From assembly GCA_030628305.1 (NCBI GenBank), contig DAOVRE010000121.1, forward strand, positions 1 to 5,791: a stretch of 5,791 nucleotides of DNA. The letters are read 5' to 3'. Under the pieces are notes generated by a model. The model had not been told where the DNA came from and did no database searches. It saw nothing but the letters and a program-made list of their open reading frames with translations. The first letter of the stretch is position 1; each line of letters begins with the position of its first letter. Shown here piece by piece: positions 1-5,791 of the stretch. The stretch comes from Candidatus Heimdallarchaeota archaeon. GTDB lineage: Archaea > Asgardarchaeota > Heimdallarchaeia > Heimdallarchaeales > Heimdallarchaeaceae. The translations under genes and the position numbers were made by a program.

Positions 1-15
1 AAAAGGTAATAAAAG

Positions 16-25
16 TTTTTAAAAT
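16..25 (+). promoter_or_regulatory. Possible TATA box (box A) for the thpR operon
   Basis: The ten bases TTTTTAAAAT are centred about 26 bp before the A of the thpR ATG at 47, with an A-rich stretch just upstream that could serve as a BRE. That spacing is what an archaeal promoter giving a leaderless transcript would show. No GGTG-type ribosome binding site precedes the ATG, which agrees. The region is very AT-rich, so chance matches are easy, and the upstream gene is not visible; thpR could instead be downstream in a longer operon. Confidence 0.35.
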
Positions 26-46
26 CATAAAAAAAATTGAGTTTAG

Positions 47-607
47 ATGGTAAGAGCATTCATATCTATAGATTTTACCGATCCAAATATTGTTGAAGCA
101 ATCTCTGGTTTACAAGAATCAATACAAAATAGCGGAGCAAAATTAAGGCAAGTTAATACTAAACTACTTCACATGACTTTGGAATTTCTGGGAGAAATAT
201 CAGAAAAAGAAATACAAAAAGTAAAAGAAATACTTGATTCAATAAGTTTCAAAAGCTTTTTTCTAGATGTAAATGCGATTGATGTTTTACCAAATGAAAA
301 ATACATAAGAGTCGTATACTGCAAAATCAATGGAGATGTCGAAATTTTAAAAACGATACAGCGACAACTTCGAGTAAAATTGAGTGAATGCGGTTTTAAA
401 ACTGATAATAGATCTTTTAAACCACACTTAACAATAGCAAGAGTAAAATCTTCACAGAATAGAAAAGAATTAATGTTAGCTATTAATAATCTCTCTAACA
501 TCAAATGTGGAAGACAAGAGATTGTTTCAATTAAATTGAAGCAATCAATACTAAAATCTGAAGGTCCGGAGTACTCAATTCTGCACGAAACAAGTGCCAA
601 GATTTGA
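47..607 (+). CDS. thpR: RNA 2',3'-cyclic phosphodiesterase (ThpR, archaeal 2'-5' RNA ligase family)
   Basis: This 186-residue protein is a complete member of the 2H phosphoesterase superfamily. Family members open RNA 2',3'-cyclic phosphates to 2'-phosphates and can weakly join tRNA half-molecules by 2'-5' bonds; the protein is expected to be cytoplasmic. Both catalytic tetrapeptides are present: HMTL (His42, Thr44) and HLTI (His127, Thr129). They are spaced 85 residues apart, as expected for the two pseudo-symmetric lobes. The N-terminal MVRAFISIDF and the LEFLGE after the first motif are also typical, and the length is normal for the family. The start is fixed by an in-frame TAG at 44-46 directly before the ATG. 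The gene stops 29 bp before the preferred start of the CCA-enzyme homologue, an arrangement common in archaea that suggests cotranscription. The family assignment is secure; the physiological substrate is not known. Confidence 0.93.
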   Translation: MVRAFISIDFTDPNIVEAISGLQESIQNSGAKLRQVNTKLLHMTLEFLGEISEKEIQKVKEILDSISFKSFFLDVNAIDVLPNEKYIRVVYCKINGDVEILKTIQRQLRVKLSECGFKTDNRSFKPHLTIARVKSSQNRKELMLAINNLSNIKCGRQEIVSIKLKQSILKSEGPEYSILHETSAKI

Positions 608-626
608 GAAGGGTGCAAAATACTAA

Positions 627-631
627 AGGTG
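627..631 (+). promoter_or_regulatory. Ribosome binding site for the CCA-enzyme homologue
   Basis: AGGTG lies five bases before the ATG at 637 and is complementary to the archaeal 16S rRNA tail, which binds GGAGGTGATC-type sequences. It supports ATG 637 over the in-frame TTG at 604, which overlaps the thpR stop codon. Confidence 0.7.
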
Positions 632-636
632 TTATA

Positions 637-2142
637 ATGAGCAAAAAGTCATCTGTTCGAGAGCATAATAACAACGAAAAACACAAGAAAATTGAACAAC
701 AAGTTATTGAAGTCATCCAAGTTCAATGGGAGAGACATGAGGAAATTAGAGAAGTTCTAGCTATACTTAAAGAAAAAATTTTGTTAGATATTAACTCTCT
801 AGGATTCAAAGGGAGAGTTGAGGTTCAAGGTTCTTTTGTTAGGAAAACCTACCTTGGAGAGGACGAAGTATATGATCTCTTGTTGATATTACCACAGTCT
901 GAAAAGACAAAAGTTCACCAAATACTCGATTCACTGGTAAAACGCTTGAAAAAGGATAGGATTAGAAATTCTCCATTAGATGTAGATAAACGGACAGGAA
1001 AAATACCTCATCTGCGAATTATTGCTGGGGACGAGTACGTAAACCTGTTTGTAGGTTTTGAAATAACTCCAGGGGAGAAACAGATTTCTATTTTCGATTC
1101 GATTCCAATGCATACACAATATCTTCTAACACACATGCAAGAAAACAATAGAAATGAGGTTTTGCTACTTAAGAAATTCATGAAAACTATAGGCGTATAT
1201 AGGAATGAAATTGGTGCTGTAGGTTTTAACGGATATCTATGTGAGCTGCTTATTGTATTCTATGGTTCCTTTTGGGATACAATTATAGGAATCAGTGGTT
1301 GGAAACCTCGAACTATCATAGATATCAAGAGGAAAAAAGCGCAGATAGAAGATGTTGATTCTTTAACAAGTGAAATGCTTAATCGTTACTACCCTCTATA
1401 TGTGCAAGATCCTTTAAATCCAAAAGATAATGTAGCTGCAGATGTTTCTTTGTTACAATTTATGTCACTTATCGCAGCAGCAAATGTTTACATGTTTGAT
1501 CCCACCATACATTTCTTTGAAGATCTTCCATGCGAAATACCTCCATTCGATGATCTAGTAAGAAATATTATATCAACAGGAAGGGAAATACTTGTATTAG
1601 TTCTCAAGCGCAATTTTCAAGAATCTGAAATTTGCTGGCAAAAAGCATTATCCGCTAAATCTGCATTTGCTTCTGAAATTTTCGCAAATAACTACATTTT
1701 AGAAAGATCTTATGCATTTGTTTCTGATGATTATTATGGGTTAATGATTTCTCTGATGAACGCAGATCCTCAGTTATTGCTCCGAAAAGATGGTCCTGAT
1801 ATTACCTCTAAAGATTCTCTGGAGTTCTTGAGACGCTATTCGAAGCACATTGATGTTGTAGCTGGACCATTTATTGATAATGATCGATGGGCTGTTTACC
1901 TTTCTAAAAAAGGTCAAAACATACATGATTTTCTAGAAAACCTAGTTAAGAAAAATACCTTTATTCTCAATGTTGATTCTTTTCTAAAAGTGGAAATCAA
2001 AGAGAAAATGAAAGTGCTTGGAATAGATGAAAAACTCAGAGAAATATATGAGTTTGATTCCACATTTGCTGAGAACTTGTATACTTTTATTGAAAGAAAA
2101 CCCCTTTGGATATGCAGTATTAGCGATAATAACAATGAATAA
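637..2142 (+). CDS. Archaeal CCA-adding enzyme homologue with degenerate catalytic site
   Basis: This 501-residue protein is homologous over its full length to archaeal class I CCA tRNA nucleotidyltransferase, which adds or repairs the 3'-CCA of tRNA. Visible family marks are the Gly65-Ser66 nucleotidyltransferase motif with Arg69, the stretch GYLCELLIVFYGSF (199-212), a DP..P.DNVAA segment (259-268) and GPFIDNDRWAVYL (410-422) in the C-terminal body. Aligned by eye to the Archaeoglobus fulgidus enzyme as I recall it, Asp61 is kept (Asp80), but Glu59 is Val78 and Asp110 is Asn136. Pocket residues Thr130 and Arg224 become Ile156 and Asp264, while His133, Lys152 and Tyr161 are kept (His159, Lys179, Tyr188). 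There is no frameshift or truncation, and a Lys/Asn-rich extension of about 19 residues precedes the core. The start at ATG 637 is chosen for its AGGTG site. It follows thpR in a probable operon. Homology is certain; normal CCA-adding activity is doubtful, so I give no symbol (cca would be used if active). Confidence 0.88.
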   Translation: MSKKSSVREHNNNEKHKKIEQQVIEVIQVQWERHEEIREVLAILKEKILLDINSLGFKGRVEVQGSFVRKTYLGEDEVYDLLLILPQSEKTKVHQILDSLVKRLKKDRIRNSPLDVDKRTGKIPHLRIIAGDEYVNLFVGFEITPGEKQISIFDSIPMHTQYLLTHMQENNRNEVLLLKKFMKTIGVYRNEIGAVGFNGYLCELLIVFYGSFWDTIIGISGWKPRTIIDIKRKKAQIEDVDSLTSEMLNRYYPLYVQDPLNPKDNVAADVSLLQFMSLIAAANVYMFDPTIHFFEDLPCEIPPFDDLVRNIISTGREILVLVLKRNFQESEICWQKALSAKSAFASEIFANNYILERSYAFVSDDYYGLMISLMNADPQLLLRKDGPDITSKDSLEFLRRYSKHIDVVAGPFIDNDRWAVYLSKKGQNIHDFLENLVKKNTFILNVDSFLKVEIKEKMKVLGIDEKLREIYEFDSTFAENLYTFIERKPLWICSISDNNNE

Positions 2143-2174
2143 AAATAAAAAGAGAAGAATTTTACTTCTTCTTT
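2141..2174 (-). terminator. Hairpin plus T tract between convergent genes
   Basis: AGAAGAA (2153-2159) and TTCTTCT (2166-2172) form a perfect 7-bp stem around a 6-base loop, extendable by a G-U and an A-U pair. Read on the minus strand, the stem is followed at once by TTTTTATTTTT (2151-2141), so it resembles an intrinsic terminator for the surface-protein gene; the stem also covers that gene's stop codon and last codons. On the plus strand the stem is followed only by a broken pyrimidine run, so termination of the thpR operon there would be weaker. The stem is AT-rich. In archaea the T tract alone may be the effective signal. Confidence 0.5.
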
Positions 2175-3664
2175 CTTCTGTAAATTAATAGAACTACTGG
2201 TGATAATGCAGCTAATATTATGAAAAGATCTGTAACGCTAAATCCTATAGCAAAGGTGTTTTCACTATTTCCTGTTGGTTCTTCACCTTCAGCAAGAAAC
2301 TTAACTGGATTTACAATGAAAGCTACTGTGCCATTATCATCTTTCATATGGAAATAATTAGGTCCAGATTCACCATCTTGAGAGACAAGATATGTTATGT
2401 ACATTTTATCTCCTGTTGCAAAATCAGGATCTCTGCCATCAAGATCACCTGAAGCCATAGGTTTAGAAAACTCAATATATCTATAGTCTCCTTGATAAGT
2501 CATGTTTCCTTCGCCATCATTGAAACCTCCAACATCGAAGTCATTTTTTGGTCCAGAACCATCAGACGGAATAATCATCTGATCATAATAACCAAATGTG
2601 CCAACAGAAACAAAATCTGTTCCATCTGTGGTATTTAACATATCTTCAGTTTTCCCAATAATGAACATTGTACTATCTTGTTCATCGATAGTAACGTCAA
2701 AAATTTTGACGAACATATAGTAATTTATTCCATCATGGAATACTTTGAGCGATCCTTCCAAGCTATCTCCAGGAAACCATTCACCAGTTTCAAAATTATA
2801 CCCAGTTATAGAGAAATTATATTCGATGACATCTGCCCAAACTGAATCCGTATCTTGTCCATCAATTATTATGGAAGTTGAAATATACTCAGCTTCATAT
2901 TGTTCACCAACTACATAATGCATCTCCATAGGTTCTGGAACATAAATATCCAGAACATCTCCTTGGTTAGCACCTATATCCAATCTGATATACTTGAAAC
3001 CATCTTGGTTGATTGAACCCCAGTTAGGTCCTTCTGCATCTGGTTGGGTTCCAACCCAAGCCAACACTTCAACAGCTATTGCTTGCCCCCATCCTAAAGC
3101 AATATCTTTACCTAAAGTATCTCCAGAGTTGATTAACTTTGTTCCTTCAAAGTATGTTCCTACTCCTATATGTTTGAAGGTTTTTGCTTTAGCATCCTGT
3201 GTTCCACCTAAGAAATCATCAGGTTGGGGTGGGTCATATACACCTTCGTCTGGCCATGCTACATCTAATACTGTGTCGTAGATAGCGTCCATCTGTATAC
3301 CATCTTCCATTCCAGGTTTTCCAAAGAAATGTAAGAGGAGTCCATTTACAACTCCATAGACTTCAGGAACAAAAGCATACATGTGAAGGTGGGTTGAGTT
3401 ATGAGCAAAATTAATAGTTATAGTTATGATGTCAACACTTTCTGTCGAAGAAGCATCATTCCCAAATTCTGTTATATCAATATAGCCTTGATAATAATCA
3501 TCCCATTCGCTATTTGAAGCATCAAGCAAGATGCTAGCTTCGTAAGGAGCTATAAGTGATAAAGCAGGGGGTAACTCTTCTGCAGTTACTTGTTGTAATG
3601 TTACACCGATTATACTATAACTTAACAAAATAAAAAGTCCTAATGTAATAATCTTTTTTTTCAT
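2162..3664 (-). CDS. Secreted, membrane-anchored protein with two DOMON/ethylbenzene-dehydrogenase-like domains
   Basis: This 500-residue protein begins with a Sec signal peptide: MKKK, a hydrophobic core to about residue 22, and likely cleavage after VTA (residue 28). It ends with one membrane helix (about 473-495) and the tail RRKKK, so the body should lie outside the cell. The body holds two diverged copies of one beta domain, about 41-230 and 256-452. Shared landmarks are D..(N/T)..W near each start, H(N/D)(S/G)..(L/Y)(H/Y)M(Y/F) (87-97 and 310-318), SGD..G(K/R)D (180-187 and 405-412) and GPN(W/Y) (212-215 and 435-438 region). The second copy, with FSKPMASGDLDGRDPDFATG, looks like the heme- or sugar-binding DOMON and ethylbenzene dehydrogenase gamma-like families. 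The ligand is unknown, and no heme ligand can be assigned. Five N-glycosylation sequons (Asn89, 283, 344, 387, 444) fit an archaeal surface protein. The start has a GGGGGT ribosome binding site. The gene appears to be transcribed alone. Confidence 0.8.
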   Translation of the reverse strand: MKKKIITLGLFILLSYSIIGVTLQQVTAEELPPALSLIAPYEASILLDASNSEWDDYYQGYIDITEFGNDASSTESVDIITITINFAHNSTHLHMYAFVPEVYGVVNGLLLHFFGKPGMEDGIQMDAIYDTVLDVAWPDEGVYDPPQPDDFLGGTQDAKAKTFKHIGVGTYFEGTKLINSGDTLGKDIALGWGQAIAVEVLAWVGTQPDAEGPNWGSINQDGFKYIRLDIGANQGDVLDIYVPEPMEMHYVVGEQYEAEYISTSIIIDGQDTDSVWADVIEYNFSITGYNFETGEWFPGDSLEGSLKVFHDGINYYMFVKIFDVTIDEQDSTMFIIGKTEDMLNTTDGTDFVSVGTFGYYDQMIIPSDGSGPKNDFDVGGFNDGEGNMTYQGDYRYIEFSKPMASGDLDGRDPDFATGDKMYITYLVSQDGESGPNYFHMKDDNGTVAFIVNPVKFLAEGEEPTGNSENTFAIGFSVTDLFIILAALSPVVLLIYRRKKK

Positions 3665-3666
3665 GT

Positions 3667-3682
3667 TTAAACCCCCGTTTAA
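3667..3682 (-). promoter_or_regulatory. Palindrome enclosing the ribosome binding site of the surface-protein gene
   Basis: On the minus strand TTAAAC-GGGG-GTTTAA is a perfect 6-bp inverted repeat around four G bases, ending two bases before the ATG at 3664. The run GGGGGT (3676-3671) can pair with the 16S rRNA tail, using one G-U pair in place of GGAGGT, and ends six bases from the start codon, so the ribosome binding site lies in the loop and the first stem bases. The element could be an RNA hairpin affecting translation or a DNA operator at the transcription start. Only the sequence symmetry is seen; the role is inferred. Confidence 0.5.
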
Positions 3683-3706
3683 GGTTATATATCAATGGTT
3701 TTTTTA

Positions 3707-3716
3707 TTATATATAA
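3707..3716 (-). promoter_or_regulatory. Probable TATA box for the surface-protein gene
   Basis: TTATATATAA on the minus strand would place transcription start near 3685, giving an untranslated leader of about 20 bases that contains the GGGGGT ribosome binding site. A second TATA-like run, GATATATAA (3692-3684), lies closer to the gene and would give a leaderless message from about the ATG, but a leaderless message would not need the ribosome binding site, so the distal box is preferred. Confidence 0.5.
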
Positions 3717-3806
3717 TATCTGTTTTAGGAAACTAGAATAATGCAATTTTGAGAAATTCAAATCCTCTGTTCAAGAATTGACATTAGATGATATTTGCTT
3801 TTTAAG

Positions 3807-3814
3807 TTTAAATA
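3807..3814 (+). promoter_or_regulatory. Probable TATA box for the Mre11-like gene
   Basis: TTTAAATA matches the archaeal box A consensus and predicts transcription start near 3836, about 20 bases before the ATG at 3857. This argues against the in-frame GTG at 3815, which abuts the box. The remaining divergent spacer (3720-3800) shows no repeat, RNA gene or coding signal that I can support. Confidence 0.5.
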
Positions 3815-3856
3815 GTGAAAAAATGCAAAGAAACTATTGGCAACAGAGAAGCTATT

Positions 3857-4831
3857 ATGCGAGTTCTAGCCTTGTCTGATACACATTTTGGATACATGTA
3901 TGGGAATACGACTAGAGCTAGACGGCAGTCAATAGAAATCATGCTAACAGCTTTCGAGAGAACATTAGAGATTGCTCAAAACAAAGACGTAGAATTAGTT
4001 CTTCATGGAGGTGACATGTTTAATAGATCAAGACCTCCCAAGGATGTTATTTCAAAGGCTTACAAAATTATTGAGAAGTTCACTGAAACTGGAATAAAAT
4101 TTGTAGCTATCCCGGGAAACCATGATAAATCTAACTTACCTGAAACTCTACTGAGTCACTTCAATAAAGATTTATTTCTAGTGAACAGATTAACGAGATT
4201 GGACTTTGATGAGATATCAATCTTGGCATTTCCCTTCGAACTCGAAGACCCAAAAAGAACATTAAAGAAAATTCAAGGAGAAATCGAGAAACATCCACAG
4301 AAATCATTTATTGTTCTATGTCACCAGCTATTTGATGGTGCAAAGTTTGGTCCTCATCAATATACTTTCAGAAATCGTAAGGATACTTTGCTTACACAAA
4401 TGTTTCCAAATAATGCGAGATTGTTTATTTCAGGACATATTCATAGATCACAAAAACTGCAAAATGATAGAGTTTTGTATACAGGTTCAACTGAGAGAAC
4501 AAGTTTTGTTGAAGCAATCGAACCAAAAGGATGTTTATTTATCGAAATTGAGAAAAATTTTGAAAATGTTGAATTTGTAAAGTTACCAAGTGAAAATATG
4601 GCGGTTAAAGAGGTGGATATTGAAGATACAAAAACAATTTCTTCAAATCTTGATTCAATGGAAATTGAAAGTGAGGTTAGAACTCTTATTAGATTAACAG
4701 GTAGGGAATTGAGTCAAAAAGAAATAAATTTTCTATGGTCCTATTTCCCTGCAAAAGAATTTCCTTTGCTATCTTTTACACCAAGAACGCCAATGATTAA
4801 ATTGAAACCTCTTCATTCAAAGAGAAAATAA
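3857..4831 (+). CDS. Mre11/SbcD-type DNA repair exonuclease (calcineurin-like metallophosphoesterase)
   Basis: This 324-residue protein carries the full two-metal phosphoesterase motif set: DTH (8-10), GGD (51-53), GNHD (87-90), CHQ (155-157) and GHIH (193-196). The GSTERTSFVEA segment (210-220) after the last motif is typical of the Mre11/SbcD branch of DNA nucleases rather than of small-molecule phosphatases. The core spans about residues 1-240 and is followed by a short C-terminal part (about 250-324) ending in a basic tail. Mre11 proteins are usually longer, so any Rad50-binding region may be reduced or absent. No rad50, herA or nurA gene lies beside it, which marks it as a stand-alone paralogue or a relocated mre11. 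The start at ATG 3857 begins directly with the core strand MRVLALSDTH; a GTG at 3815 would add 14 residues unlike the family and overlap the promoter region. The ribosome binding site is weak (AGAGAAG, 3845-3851). Nuclease activity is very likely; its substrate and partner are unknown. Confidence 0.85.
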   Translation: MRVLALSDTHFGYMYGNTTRARRQSIEIMLTAFERTLEIAQNKDVELVLHGGDMFNRSRPPKDVISKAYKIIEKFTETGIKFVAIPGNHDKSNLPETLLSHFNKDLFLVNRLTRLDFDEISILAFPFELEDPKRTLKKIQGEIEKHPQKSFIVLCHQLFDGAKFGPHQYTFRNRKDTLLTQMFPNNARLFISGHIHRSQKLQNDRVLYTGSTERTSFVEAIEPKGCLFIEIEKNFENVEFVKLPSENMAVKEVDIEDTKTISSNLDSMEIESEVRTLIRLTGRELSQKEINFLWSYFPAKEFPLLSFTPRTPMIKLKPLHSKRK

Positions 4832-4839
4832 ATAAAAAA
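4824..4839 (-). terminator. T-rich terminator for the glycine C-acetyltransferase-like gene
   Basis: Eight bases after the stop codon of the minus-strand gene the transcript enters TTTTTTATTTATTTTC (4839-4824), a T-rich run of the kind that ends archaeal transcription without a hairpin. It overlaps the end of the convergent Mre11-like gene. The plus-strand message meets only a short T run (4855-4859) inside the opposing gene. Confidence 0.4.
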
Positions 4840-4846
4840 GGGAAAC

Positions 4847-5791
4847 TTAGAAGATTTTTAATTCTCTTCCAAGATCTTCGAATTTCATTAAAGCAAAATC
4901 TAAGTTCTCCTTAGTAAGACCAGCATTCATCATGACTCTGATCCTTGCTGTACCTTTAGGAACCATTGGAAAGACTATTGGTAAAGCAAAGATGCCTTCT
5001 TCCATTAATCGATCACTTAGATTCTTGGCAACATCGTTTTCTCCACAGATAATAGGAACAATAGCGGTTGGACATTTAGCAGATGCTGCGGTTATTTCAT
5101 GTCCGAAACCAATATCAACGATTTTACTCTTGAAATAGTCACAATTACCAAGAAGCTTTTCAACAACAGGTTCAAAATATTGTGATTTAGGATCTAATAC
5201 TTCTAAAGCACCAATTGCTGCACCAGCAGTAGCTGGGGGTGGAGAACCGCTGAGAAGATAAGATCTGCCAGTATTTCGGAGAAAATTGACTAAGTCTTGA
5301 GATCCAGTAATAGAACCTCCAACAACACCCATTGCTTTACTATAAGTGTTCATTTCAACTTGAACCTTACCTTGCAAACCAAAGTGATCTACAATTCCCT
5401 TACCTTTCTTATCACTCCCGAGAACGCCGTCACCATGAGCGTCATCTACGTAAATCATCGCCCCATATTCAAAAGCTAATTTTTCAATTTCATTTAATGG
5501 AGCCATATCCCCATCCATTGAAAATACACCATCTGTGATGAGCAGAATTCTCTTTTCACCATTTGGATCTTCAGAATCAATAATTTTGAGTTGTTCTTCT
5601 AGGCTGCCCATATCACAGTGTTTGTACAGTTTTCTCTGTGTTTTTGTTAATCTAACACCATCGATTATTGAACCGTGGTTGAGCATGTCACTTAGAATGT
5701 AATCATCCTTTCTAACCAAAGTTGGAATTGCCCCTTCATTAGCTATGAAACCACTCATCCAAACCATTGCTGCTTCTTGTTCTTTGAAATC
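4847..5791 (-). CDS. kbl: Glycine C-acetyltransferase (2-amino-3-ketobutyrate CoA ligase) family, 5' end outside window
   Basis: The visible 314 codons are the C-terminal part of a PLP-dependent alpha-oxoamine synthase. The frame stays open to the window edge, and about 85 N-terminal residues should lie beyond it by comparison with the 398-residue E. coli Kbl. Counting from the in-frame Met at 5767-5765, the marks are SDMLNHGSIIDG (26-37, cofactor-stacking His31), TDGVFSMDGD (78-87), VDDAHGDGVLG (107-117, Asp108 and His111), the PLP lysine in TYSKAMGVVGG (Lys144), SGSPPPA (173-179) and PKGTARIR (270-277, substrate carboxylate arginine). Kbl joins glycine and acetyl-CoA to 2-amino-3-oxobutyrate, or cleaves it with CoA in threonine breakdown after Tdh. 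The C-terminal end lines up with E. coli Kbl without gaps. BioF (8-amino-7-oxononanoate synthase) and other alpha-oxoamine synthases are alternatives, since no tdh or biotin gene is visible. The family is certain; the exact substrate is less so. Confidence 0.85.
   Translation of the reverse strand, partial: DFKEQEAAMVWMSGFIANEGAIPTLVRKDDYILSDMLNHGSIIDGVRLTKTQRKLYKHCDMGSLEEQLKIIDSEDPNGEKRILLITDGVFSMDGDMAPLNEIEKLAFEYGAMIYVDDAHGDGVLGSDKKGKGIVDHFGLQGKVQVEMNTYSKAMGVVGGSITGSQDLVNFLRNTGRSYLLSGSPPPATAGAAIGALEVLDPKSQYFEPVVEKLLGNCDYFKSKIVDIGFGHEITAASAKCPTAIVPIICGENDVAKNLSDRLMEEGIFALPIVFPMVPKGTARIRVMMNAGLTKENLDFALMKFEDLGRELKIF

Noticed and set aside
169..618. Antisense reading frame of 149 codons opposite thpR
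   Set aside because: It lies opposite a clearly conserved gene, has no family signature, and its sequence is what the complement of thpR would give by chance.
604..636. TTG start at 604 for the CCA-enzyme homologue, overlapping the thpR stop
   Set aside because: ATG 637 has an AGGTG ribosome binding site at good spacing; the 11 extra residues add nothing recognisable.
2994..3281. Plus-strand reading frame of 95 codons within the surface-protein gene
   Set aside because: It is fully inside a gene with clear signal peptide, repeats and anchor; its Pro/Ser-rich translation looks like a shadow frame.
3815..3856. GTG start at 3815 for the Mre11-like gene
   Set aside because: It abuts a TTTAAATA promoter box, and the conserved core begins exactly at ATG 3857.
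3665..3856. A tRNA, small RNA or riboswitch in the divergent spacer
   Set aside because: No cloverleaf, T-loop sequence or extended stem could be found; only promoter-like boxes and one 6-bp palindrome are visible.
4311..4580. Overlapping plus-strand frame of 89 codons inside the Mre11-like gene
   Set aside because: It overlaps motifs CHQ and GHIH of the real gene in another frame and has no recognisable domain.
5297..5538. Short plus-strand frames opposite the glycine C-acetyltransferase-like gene
   Set aside because: They lie opposite the PLP lysine and cofactor motifs of the conserved gene, so they are shadows.
1..5791. CRISPR array, insertion sequence, attachment site or defence island
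   Set aside because: No spaced direct repeats, terminal inverted repeats, transposase, integrase or defence gene was seen; gene content is housekeeping and cell surface.

Overview
The window looks like a piece of an AT-rich archaeal chromosome. The evidence is an archaeal (class I) CCA-adding enzyme relative coupled to a ThpR-type 2H phosphodiesterase, TATA-like boxes about 26 bp ahead of likely transcription starts, GGTG-type ribosome binding sites, and a secreted surface protein held by a C-terminal membrane anchor with a basic tail. The tandem DOMON-like surface protein would fit an Asgard lineage such as Heimdallarchaeia, but that is a low-confidence impression; no marker gene settles the phylum.

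Layout: (1) 47-2142, plus strand: a two-gene operon, thpR (RNA 2',3'-cyclic phosphodiesterase) then a full-length homologue of the archaeal tRNA CCA-adding enzyme. (2) 2162-3664, minus strand, convergent with the operon: a 500-residue secreted, membrane-anchored protein made of two diverged copies of a DOMON/ethylbenzene-dehydrogenase-like beta domain. A hairpin with a T tract lies between the converging genes. (3) 3665-3856: a 192-bp divergent promoter region with TATA-like boxes on both strands and a short palindrome over the ribosome binding site of the surface-protein gene. (4) 3857-4831, plus strand: an Mre11/SbcD-type metallophosphoesterase with all nuclease motifs but no Rad50 partner beside it. 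(5) 4847-5791, minus strand: the C-terminal three quarters of a glycine C-acetyltransferase-like PLP enzyme, whose start lies beyond the window.

Only the thpR/CCA-like pair is clearly functionally linked, through RNA 3'-end and tRNA maturation. The other genes look like independent units.

The main point for a second look is the CCA-enzyme homologue. It keeps the family fold signatures, including a 14-residue stretch that matches the Archaeoglobus enzyme as I recall it. By eye alignment, however, two of the three catalytic carboxylates are replaced (E59 to Val, D110 to Asn in Archaeoglobus numbering), along with nucleotide-pocket residues T130 and R224. It sits where the normal cca gene often sits in archaea, so it may be an inactive or repurposed tRNA-binding paralogue. 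I found no CRISPR array, insertion sequence, tRNA or rRNA gene.
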